From Paulinella micropora (Eukaryota > Cercozoa > Imbricatea > Euglyphida), in contig BJOX01000031.1 in assembly GCA_009731375.1 (NCBI GenBank), positions 697,911 to 718,517 on the forward strand: 20,607 bases of DNA, read 5' to 3'. Positions 13,320 to 20,607 of the stretch are shown here, piece after piece; the stretch's first letter is position 1, and every line of letters starts with the position of its first letter. Position numbers and translations under genes: made by a program. Below the pieces are notes generated by a model. It was not told the origin of the DNA, ran no database searches, and saw only the letters and a list, made by a program, of their open reading frames with translations.

Positions 13320-13684
13320 TTGTCTTTTGTTGTATCTTTTTGTCTTATTATGTCATTTTCTATAATATAAAATTATTTTTGTAACAACTTTGCATTTTGT
13401 ATATTTTTTTTTTTTTGTGTTGGAGCAAATCCACAACTCCAAAACACAAAAAAAACTATTTTTGGTGTTCGGAGAAATCTGTAATTCTATTTTACAGTTT
13501 TCGTGTTTTGGTCACTGGCTCATTTCCTTTTTATTATCAATGGGTGTTGTAGGGGTTTCCATACATTGCCATTTTGTCCCGTGCGGGCCGGCCGGTGTGT
13601 GTCTCTGTGTGGCGGGGGCGTGTATTGAAAAACTGTCCCGAAGTGGCCCCCTATACTACTTATGTATGCCGCGGGCATGCATGC
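13320..13684. other. Probable right boundary zone of the viral element
   Basis: No gene found. AT-rich sequence like the virus continues to about 13,550; beyond that a GC-rich stretch (GTGCGGGCCGGCCGG near 13,580) begins. Within it an imperfect inverted repeat (13,410-13,425 and 13,437-13,454) is followed by a diverged direct copy near 13,456-13,500. The terminal inverted repeat and target-site duplication expected for a PLV cannot be tested, since the left end is outside the window. Confidence 0.4.
13410..13454. repeat. Imperfect inverted repeat, T-run GTGTTGGAG / CTCCAAAACAC A-run
   Basis: The left arm is seven T then GTGTTGGAG; the right arm is CTCCAAAACAC then seven A, with two extra bases in the right arm and an 11-base loop. 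A looser copy of the left half follows (TTTTTGGTGTTCGGAGAAAT). Confidence 0.5.
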
Positions 13685-13694
13685 ATGTATGTAC

Positions 13695-13725
<31 letters not shown>

Positions 13726-13743
13726 TGTATGTATGTATGTATG

Positions 13744-13774
<31 letters not shown>

Positions 13775-13892
13775 ATGTATGTACATATGTATGTATGCAT
13801 GTATGTATGTATGTATGTATGTATGTATTTATGTATGTGTATGTATGTATGTATGTATGTATGTATGTATGTATGCATAAATGTATGTATGT
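13685..13892. repeat. (ATGT)n tetranucleotide microsatellite
   Basis: About 208 bases of ATGT/TATG repeats with scattered single changes (ATATGT, GCATG). Long Met-Tyr-Val-Cys frames here are a product of the repeat and are not genes. Confidence 0.97.
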
Positions 13893-14289
13893 ATGTTGGT
13901 TTTCAATTTTTTTTTTTGTGGCAACACTGCGCTAAACACAGTGGCTGATTTGCCTGAAATTTAAAAGAAAATCAGGAAATATATCCATATTATGGCGATT
14001 TTGCATCTGTATCAATGCCATTCAAGGTGAAGTGAATTTAGCCGCGAATATACCCACAGAATTTGGTGTAGACCTTCAAATTAGAAAAAGTGTAAGGTTT
14101 CCTGTTTTGACCGAATCGGACCGTGGTGGTCCCGTTGCAGCCCATTGTTCACCGTTCACATTGCCTTCACTGGGTTTGTCATTTTGAATAAACCCCGCAC
14201 CCAATAATGTTCAATGAGAAATATGGCTTGTAATGTGCACAATATGGATCAATAGCATGATTTCGGAATCCTGAGACCACTTTTGTATG
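13893..14289. other. Unique intergenic sequence, no gene seen
   Basis: About 400 bases of mixed composition between two microsatellites. No frame with protein-like content and no RNA gene found on either strand. It is not AT-rich like the viral region and is presumably host DNA. Confidence 0.6.
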
Positions 14290-14571
14290 GAAAACCTACC
14301 TACCTACCTACCTACCTACCTACCTACCTACCTACCTACCTACCTACCTACCTACCTACCTACGTACCCACCTACCTACCCTACCCTATCTACCTACCTA
14401 ACTACCTACCTACCTACCAGGTCCTACCTACCAGGTCCTACCTACCAGGTCCTACCTACCAGGTCCTACCTACCAACCGACCTACCTTCCTACCTGCCTA
14501 CCCTACCTACCTACCTACCTACCTACCTACCTACCTACCTACTCTACCCACCTACCTACCTACCTATCAAA
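14290..14571. repeat. (CTAC)n microsatellite with an internal 14-base repeat
   Basis: CTAC/ACCT repeats with interruptions. At 14,418-14,473 four perfect copies of the 14-base unit CAGGTCCTACCTAC are embedded, showing a second-order repeat. Tyr-Leu-Pro-Thr frames are repeat artefacts. Confidence 0.95.
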
Positions 14572-14687
14572 CGAGTGGACACCTGGGACCAGTGTGACCC
14601 TTTTTTTTAAAAAACCTTTTTTCACGATTTTTTCATCGGAAACACTAAATAGGCAGAATGCTCCCTCACATGCTGACTGCCTCCATC

Positions 14688-14733
14688 GTCTATTCTTGTT
14701 TGATATTTTCGTCTATTCTTGTTTGATATTTTC
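14688..14733. repeat. Perfect 23-base tandem duplication
   Basis: Two adjacent identical 23-base copies (14,688-14,710 and 14,711-14,733) beginning GTCTATTCTTG. Too short to be a satellite; probably a slippage event in host DNA. Confidence 0.95.
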
Positions 14734-14768
14734 CTCGATCCTTCCGCTCGGACTATCATAAGACTAGA

Positions 14769-15227
14769 ATGCATAAGCACGCTTGTCATTATGCTATTTA
14801 TCTGCAGCAGCAAGTTGTTGATGCAAAATTGAAGCAACCTATCTCGGTTGTTGTTGTTTTTTTTTTACTTGTGGTGACCTGTGCGGCAGTCATGTCCCAT
14901 GAAGACAAGTCGAATTCCCATGAAGACAAGTCGAATTCTGCCACACCCGAACACGTCAGGGAAGCCAAGGAAGAGATCATGAAGGAATCCTTCCGCTCGG
15001 GGCTGAGGTATAAAGCGTCCACCAGGTCCCCCTGTTCCTGCTGTCGCTTTCGCGTTCCCGTTATTACCTTTACTTTCTTGTTTGGTCTTGTCAGGCGTTC
15101 GAGGCAATTTGTCCGACGATGCGTGTTGGGTGTGTGCGCGATGAGTAAAAAGTGTTTCAGTGACCCTATGATTCAGATACTCGTAAGCAAGATCTTCACC
15201 AGGCTACGACACGAGCTTTACTTTTAA
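14769..15227 (+). CDS. Weak host-gene candidate with a hydrophobic segment
   Basis: A 152-codon frame from ATG 14,769-14,771 with a hydrophobic stretch (ISVVVVFFLLVVTCAAVMS, about 25-43) that could be a signal anchor, then a duplicated SHEDKSN and a charged helical piece (ATPEHVREAKEEIMKESFRS). The second half is Arg/Cys/Phe-rich and less protein-like, and GAG-GTATAAAG near 15,004-15,013 could be a splice donor, so only the first 80 codons might be exon. No family recognised. The minus strand is also partly open here, so this may be chance. It is the only protein-like frame in the right half of the window. Confidence 0.25.
   Translation: MHKHACHYAIYLQQQVVDAKLKQPISVVVVFFLLVVTCAAVMSHEDKSNSHEDKSNSATPEHVREAKEEIMKESFRSGLRYKASTRSPCSCCRFRVPVITFTFLFGLVRRSRQFVRRCVLGVCAMSKKCFSDPMIQILVSKIFTRLRHELYF
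14896..14937. repeat. In-frame 21-base tandem duplication (SHEDKSN twice)
   Basis: Two perfect adjacent 21-base copies (14,896-14,916 and 14,917-14,937). The length is a multiple of three and leaves the surrounding frame open, which is mildly in favour of that frame being coding. Confidence 0.95.
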
Positions 15228-15256
15228 ATGCAGCTTACTTGCCACATGCGTACCTA

Positions 15257-15826
15257 CGTACATTCACATACATCACATCACATCACATTACATACATACA
15301 TACATACATACAACACACAGACACACATACATACATACACACATACATAAATACATAAATACATACATACATACATACATGCAAACAAACAAACAAACAT
15401 ACATACATACATACATACATATGTATGTACATACATACATACATACATACATACATACAAACATACATACATACATGCATACATACATACATAAGTACAT
15501 ATGTACATACATACATACATACCTACATACATACATACATACATACATACATGCATACATACATACATACATACATACATACATACATACGTACGTACGT
15601 ACGTACGTACGTGCGTGCGTTACGTACATACATACACGTACGTACGTACGTACGTACGTTACATACATACATACATACATAATCATGCATGCATGCATAC
15701 ATACATACATACATACATACCTACATAGCATAACATAACATACGTACATACATACATACATATGCATACATACATGCATGCATGCATGCATGCATACATA
15801 CATACATACATACATAGCATAACATA

Positions 15827-15859
<33 letters not shown>

Positions 15860-16285
15860 GATACATACATACATACATAGCATAACATAACATAACATAA
15901 CATCATACATACATACATACATACATACATAAATACATACATACATACATACATAACATACCTACATACATACATACATACATACATACATTCACACATA
16001 CATACATACATACATACATACATACATACATACATACGTGTATACATACATACATACATACATACATACATACATACATACGTACGTACATGCATACATA
16101 CATACATACATACATACATACAAACATACATAACATACATACATACATACATACATATATACATATATACATACATACGTACATACGTACGTACGTACGT
16201 GTACGTACGTACGTACATACATACATACATACATACATACATGCATGCATGCATACATACATACATACATATGCATACATAAATG
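15257..16285. repeat. About 1 kb compound (ACAT)n / (ACGT)n array
   Basis: ACAT repeats with blocks of TACG, GCAT and AAAC, and a recurring interruption AGCATAACATAACAT near 15,725, 15,816 and 15,878. The opposite-strand version of the same interruption is in the next array, so the two are related inverted copies. Frames through it (Tyr-Ile-His-Thr, Met-Tyr-Val-Cys) are artefacts. Confidence 0.95.
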
Positions 16286-16330
16286 CCTGCATCAGGCTTC
16301 TTCTGTGTAGGCTTTTTTCTTTGTTTGACA

Positions 16331-16605
16331 AGTATGTATATATGTATGTATGTATGTATGTGTGTATGTATGTATGTGTATGTTATGTATGTTATGTATG
16401 TATGTATGTATGTATTTTTTTATGTATGTATGTATGTGTGTGTGTATGTATGTATTATGTTATGTTATGCTATGTATGCATATATGTATGTATGTATGTA
16501 TGTATATATGTATGTATATATGTATGCATGTATGTATGTATGTATGTATGTATGCATGCATGCATGTATGTATGCATATGTATACATGTATGTATGCATG
16601 CATGC

Positions 16606-16636
<31 letters not shown>

Positions 16637-16812
16637 TGCTTGTATGTTTGTATGTATGTTTGCATGTATGTATGCATGTATGTATGTTATGTATGTATGT
16701 TATGTATGTATGTTATGTATGTATGTTATGTATGTATTATGTATGTATTATGTATGTATTATGTATGTATGTATTATGTTATGTTATGCTATGTATGTAT
16801 GTATGTATGCAT
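16331..16812. repeat. About 0.5 kb (ATGT)n array, inverted relative to the preceding one
   Basis: ATGT repeats with interruptions ATGTTATGTTATGCT near 16,456 and 16,769, the reverse complement of the interruption in the 15,257-16,285 array. A 45-base non-repeat spacer (16,286-16,330) separates the arms, so a long hairpin is possible. A short ACAT stretch in the original orientation follows at 16,813-16,893. Confidence 0.95.
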
Positions 16813-16893
16813 AAATACATACATACATACATAGCATACATAGCATAACATAACATAACATACATGCATACATACATACATACATACATACAT
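16813..16893. repeat. (ACAT)n stretch, orientation switched back
   Basis: About 80 bases of ACAT repeat containing two AGCATA interruptions and AACATAACAT, again facing the ATGT array to its left. Confidence 0.9.
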
Positions 16894-17173
16894 GGTGGCT
16901 ATGTGTGGATGTCACAGGACCGTGTGAGGGCATACGGGGAGTTCGAAATCATCATCTTACATACATACATATGCACATACATACATGCCATACACAGAAA
17001 AAGCCTATGCAATGTGTGGATGTCACAGGACCGTCCGAGGGCATACGGGGAGTTCGAAATCATTATCTTACATACATACATACAGAAAAAGCCTACACAA
17101 AAGAAGCGTGACGGTGGCTATGTGTGTATCAGGACCGTCTGAGGGCATACGGGGAGTTCGAAATCATCATCTT
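16894..17173. repeat. Three dispersed copies of a 60-base repeat
   Basis: Copies at about 16,894-16,960, 17,013-17,070 and 17,113-17,173 share GAGGGCATACGGGGAGTTCG followed by AAATCATCATCTT, with a few substitutions and one small deletion in copy 3. Copies 1 and 2 end in short ACAT runs, and the sequence AGAAAAAGCCTA follows both. The arrangement suggests a higher-order unit of about 110 bases made of a unique part plus microsatellite. Confidence 0.85.
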
Positions 17174-17231
17174 CGGCAACGGTATATGGCATATTATATC
17201 AATGTAAATAATGTAAATATGTGTGTTATGT

Positions 17232-17391
17232 TGTGTGTGTGTGTGTGTGTGTGTGTTAAATTCCCCCCTGTATGTTTGTATGCACATATGTATGTATGTA
17301 TGTATTTATGTATGTATGTATGTATGTATGTATGTATGTTTGTATGTATGTATGTTATGTATGTAGCACGTATTTAGGTGGCCAAATTGAA

Positions 17392-17437
<46 letters not shown>
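17232..17437. repeat. (GT)n, (ATGT)n and (CT)n microsatellites before the gap
   Basis: A GT run at 17,232-17,256, ATGT at about 17,268-17,365 and an uninterrupted CT run at 17,395-17,437. The CT tract leads into the N gap and probably caused the assembly break. Confidence 0.95.
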
Positions 17438-17440
<3 letters not shown>

Positions 17441-17454
17441 CCTCTTCCTCTCCT

Positions 17455-18454
17455 NNNNNNNNNNNNNNNNNNNNNNNNNNNNNNNNNNNNNNNNNNNNNN
17501 NNNNNNNNNNNNNNNNNNNNNNNNNNNNNNNNNNNNNNNNNNNNNNNNNNNNNNNNNNNNNNNNNNNNNNNNNNNNNNNNNNNNNNNNNNNNNNNNNNNN
17601 NNNNNNNNNNNNNNNNNNNNNNNNNNNNNNNNNNNNNNNNNNNNNNNNNNNNNNNNNNNNNNNNNNNNNNNNNNNNNNNNNNNNNNNNNNNNNNNNNNNN
17701 NNNNNNNNNNNNNNNNNNNNNNNNNNNNNNNNNNNNNNNNNNNNNNNNNNNNNNNNNNNNNNNNNNNNNNNNNNNNNNNNNNNNNNNNNNNNNNNNNNNN
17801 NNNNNNNNNNNNNNNNNNNNNNNNNNNNNNNNNNNNNNNNNNNNNNNNNNNNNNNNNNNNNNNNNNNNNNNNNNNNNNNNNNNNNNNNNNNNNNNNNNNN
17901 NNNNNNNNNNNNNNNNNNNNNNNNNNNNNNNNNNNNNNNNNNNNNNNNNNNNNNNNNNNNNNNNNNNNNNNNNNNNNNNNNNNNNNNNNNNNNNNNNNNN
18001 NNNNNNNNNNNNNNNNNNNNNNNNNNNNNNNNNNNNNNNNNNNNNNNNNNNNNNNNNNNNNNNNNNNNNNNNNNNNNNNNNNNNNNNNNNNNNNNNNNNN
18101 NNNNNNNNNNNNNNNNNNNNNNNNNNNNNNNNNNNNNNNNNNNNNNNNNNNNNNNNNNNNNNNNNNNNNNNNNNNNNNNNNNNNNNNNNNNNNNNNNNNN
18201 NNNNNNNNNNNNNNNNNNNNNNNNNNNNNNNNNNNNNNNNNNNNNNNNNNNNNNNNNNNNNNNNNNNNNNNNNNNNNNNNNNNNNNNNNNNNNNNNNNNN
18301 NNNNNNNNNNNNNNNNNNNNNNNNNNNNNNNNNNNNNNNNNNNNNNNNNNNNNNNNNNNNNNNNNNNNNNNNNNNNNNNNNNNNNNNNNNNNNNNNNNNN
18401 NNNNNNNNNNNNNNNNNNNNNNNNNNNNNNNNNNNNNNNNNNNNNNNNNNNNNN
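17455..18454. other. Assembly gap of exactly 1,000 N
   Basis: No sequence. The round length suggests a default or estimated gap size, so distances across it are not reliable. Frames spanning it are meaningless. Confidence 0.99.
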
Positions 18455-18973
18455 AATAAATCATGGTTTGTGGGAACCAGGAGGAGTTGGGAGCTCATAT
18501 TGGCAGGGTGGTTAGCCCCAGACTCGATGTTGATGCTGATATAGTTTTTTTGGAATTCACACAAACATTTGCGTTAGGAGAGTGTCCTGAATGCCAAATT
18601 TCCTTGTTTTTTTCTGCACCCCAATCGGAATAAATCATGGTTTGTGTGAACCAGGAGGAGTTGGGAGCTCATATTGACAGGATGGCTAGCCCCAGACTCG
18701 ATGTTGATGCTGATATGATTTCTTTGGAATTCACGCAAATATTTGCGTTAGGGGAGTGTCCTGAATGCCAAATTTCCTTGTTTTTTTGGCCTTTTTTGGC
18801 ACCCCCCATCGGAATACATCATGGTTTGTGTGAACCAGGAGGAGTTGGGAGCTCAAATTGGCAGGGTGGTTAGCCTCAGACTCGATCTTGATGCTGGTAT
18901 AGTTTTTTTGGAATTCACTCAAATATTTGCGTTAGGGGAGTGTCCTGAATGCCAAATTTCTTTGTTTCTTGGC
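18455..18973. repeat. Satellite family A, three tandem units of about 175 bases
   Basis: Units begin at 18,455, 18,629 and 18,813 with AATAAATCATGGTTTGTG and end near a T-rich stretch plus GCACCCC. The third unit is cut at about 18,973, where family B begins. Each unit holds a short open frame on both strands (plus-strand copies start MVCVNQEELGA), which is what a satellite without stops gives by chance. Confidence 0.9.
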
Positions 18974-19398
18974 AGTACTTGCCGGTGTCTCCGGCAATTG
19001 AACGTACCCTGTCGACGGGGCAGGGGGGGTCCGGGGGGCCCTCCCCCGGGAACCCCAGCCCCGTGATTGTACGTACCCGTTATGTTCGCGGGTGGCACCC
19101 ACACCAGAAAATTGAGGTTTTTTGCCACCAGGCGCCCTTTGCGGCCCCGGCAATTCAACGTACCCTGCCGAAGGGAAAGGGGGGGTCCGGGGGAGCCCTG
19201 CGATTGTACGTACCCGTTCTGGTCGCGGGTGGCACCCACACCTGAAGATTGAGGTTTTTTGCCACCAGACGCCCTTTGCGGCACCTCCGGCAATTCAACG
19301 TACCCTGTCGTAGGGAAAGGGGGCGGGAGGGGGGGGGGGGGGGGGGCCCGGGGGGGCCCCCAAAAAGGGAAAAGAGGGGGGGGGGGGGGGGTGTGGGG
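18974..19398. repeat. Satellite family B, GC-rich units of about 140 bases
   Basis: Units contain CGCGGGTGGCACCCACACC, TTGAGGTTTTTTGCCACCAG and CGGCAATTCAACGTACCCTG. Copies are anchored near 19,073 and 19,211 (138 bases apart), with a partial copy before. The end (19,320-19,398) dissolves into G runs before the gap, a sign of poor assembly or low-quality bases. Confidence 0.85.
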
Positions 19399-19606
19399 NN
19401 NNNNNNNNNNNNNNNNNNNNNNNNNNNNNNNNNNNNNNNNNNNNNNNNNNNNNNNNNNNNNNNNNNNNNNNNNNNNNNNNNNNNNNNNNNNNNNNNNNNN
19501 NNNNNNNNNNNNNNNNNNNNNNNNNNNNNNNNNNNNNNNNNNNNNNNNNNNNNNNNNNNNNNNNNNNNNNNNNNNNNNNNNNNNNNNNNNNNNNNNNNNN
19601 NNNNNN
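19399..19606. other. Assembly gap of 208 N with homopolymer edges
   Basis: The left edge is long G runs, the right edge is an A run, TTTT and a run of about 20 C. Such edges look like low-quality read ends, so the bases beside the gap should not be trusted. Confidence 0.99.
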
Positions 19607-19684
19607 AAAAAAAAAATTTTCCCCCCCCCCCCCCCCCCCCCCGCCCCACCCACCCACCCACCCGCATTTTCGCACCCCTGTCGG

Positions 19685-20168
19685 AATAAATCATGGTTTG
19701 TGGGAACGAGGAGGAGTTCGGAGCTCATATTTGCAGGGTGGTTAGCCCCAGACTCCATCTTGATGCTGATACGATTTTTTTTGGAATTCACGCAAATATT
19801 TGCGCTAGAGGAGTGTCCTGAATGCCAAATTTCCTTGTTTTTTTTCGCACTCCTGTCCCCATAAATCATGGCTTGTGTGAACCATGAAGAGTTGGGAGCT
19901 CATATTGGCAGGGTAGCTAGCCCCAGATTTGATTTGATGCTGGTATAATTTTTGGAACTCACGCAAATATTTGCGTTAGGAGAGTGTCCTGAATGCCGAA
20001 ATTCCTTGTGTTTCGGTCTTTTTTTGCACCCCCCATGCCTATAAATCATGGTTTGCGGGAACCAGGAGAAGTTGGGAGCTCATATTGGCAGGGTGGCTAG
20101 CCCCAGACTCGGTGTTGAGGCTGATATAATTTTTTTGGAATTCACGCAAATATTTCCGTTAGGGGAGT
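19685..20168. repeat. Satellite family A, second block of three units
   Basis: Units start at about 19,685, 19,861 and 20,041 (176 and 180 bases apart). The third stops abruptly at about 20,168 inside GGGGAGTG and changes to family B at TACCCGTTCTGG, a different junction point from the one at 18,973. Confidence 0.9.
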
Positions 20169-20607
20169 GTACCCGTTCTGGTCGCGGGTGGCACCCACAC
20201 CTGAAAATTGAGGTTTTTTTGCCACCAGGCGCCCTTTGCGGCACCTCCGGCAATTCAACGTACCCTGTCGAAGGGAAAGGGGGGGTCCGGGGGAGCCCTG
20301 CGATTGTATGTACCGTTCTGCTCGCGGGTGGCACCCACACCTGAAAATTGAGGTTTTTTGCCACCAGGCGCCCTTTGCGGCACCTCTGGCAATTCAACGT
20401 ACCCTGCCGAAGAAAGGGGGCGTCTGGGGTGCTCTCCCCCCGGCAACCCAAGCCCCGTGATTGTACGTACCCTTTATGGTCGCGGGTGGCACCCACACCT
20501 GAAAATTGAGGTTTTTTGCCACCAGGCGCTCTTTGCGGCACCTCCGGCAATTCAACGTACCCTGTCGAAGGGAAGGGGGGGGGGGGGGGGGGGGGGGGGG
20601 GCGGCGC
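20169..20607. repeat. Satellite family B, second block
   Basis: Three copies anchored near 20,170, 20,311 and 20,469 (141 and 158 bases apart), running to the window end where a long G run replaces the unit. Spacing differs because the G-rich part varies between copies. Confidence 0.9.

Noticed and set aside
15257-17173. CRISPR array
   Set aside because: Repeats are tetranucleotide or three loosely spaced copies without unique spacers of constant length, in a eukaryotic context.
16894-17173. tRNA gene from the GTTCGAAA string
   Set aside because: No cloverleaf could be drawn around it and no A-box or acceptor stem was found; kept only as a SINE hint.
13390-17377. Many long Met-Tyr-Val-Cys, Tyr-Ile-His-Thr and Tyr-Leu-Pro-Thr frames
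   Set aside because: They are translations of ATGT, ACAT and CTAC microsatellites, open in several frames on both strands, with no non-repeat content.
17272-18564. Frames of nearly 400 codons across the 1,000-N gap and across the 208-N gap
   Set aside because: Almost all codons are N; the flanking parts are CT repeat or satellite.
18637-20344. Repeated short frames starting MVCVNQEELGA in satellite family A
   Set aside because: Both strands are open in the same units, substitutions between copies are not mainly silent, and copies at 19,685 and 19,861 are shifted; best explained as a satellite lacking stops.

Overview
The window looks like part of a eukaryotic nuclear scaffold carrying an endogenous polinton-like virus (PLV; virophage/Polinton-type double-jelly-roll capsid lineage). 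The host cannot be named from the sequence. PLVs of this type are best known from unicellular algae and other protists, so a protist or alga is the likeliest host, but no host marker gene is visible.

Region 1 (1 to about 13,320) is AT-rich, compact and virus-like. On the minus strand, going from high to low coordinates, it holds a long phage-like fibre with a C-terminal S74-type chaperone domain (11,046 to 7,319), a two-pass membrane protein, a small conserved protein, the A32/FtsK-like packaging ATPase, a small basic GG-containing core-like protein, an adenovirus-type maturation protease with a long charged N-terminal part, the single-jelly-roll penton protein, the double-jelly-roll major capsid protein and an unknown gene that runs off the left edge. 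On the plus strand are a charged hypothetical protein (11,113-11,625) and a broken retrovirus-type integrase (11,706-12,691). A decayed GIY-YIG endonuclease (13,319 to 12,722, minus) lies at the right edge. Together these are a capsid, maturation, packaging, attachment and integration set. Replication genes and the left terminus are outside the window.

Most viral genes are broken. Many breaks are single-base shifts at or beside short homopolymers (capsid C-terminus, protease twice, ATPase start, membrane protein start, fibre, integrase), which fits either sequencing error or decay. Others are not homopolymer errors: an in-frame TAG in the fibre, an in-frame TGA in the integrase, a 112-base block of 16 perfect 7-base repeats in the penton gene, and a 125-base foreign insertion in the fibre. 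Short hairpins follow several stop codons, and shared A/T motifs precede several starts; these look like a viral termination and promoter code.

Region 2 (about 13,320 to 20,607) has no recognisable gene. It holds tetranucleotide microsatellites, including about 1 kb of ACAT repeats facing about 0.5 kb of ATGT repeats, a CTAC tract, three copies of a 60-base repeat, a 1,000-N gap, and two interleaved satellite families (about 175 and 140-158 bases) broken by a 208-N gap with suspicious homopolymer edges. One 152-codon frame at 14,769-15,227 is a weak host-gene candidate.
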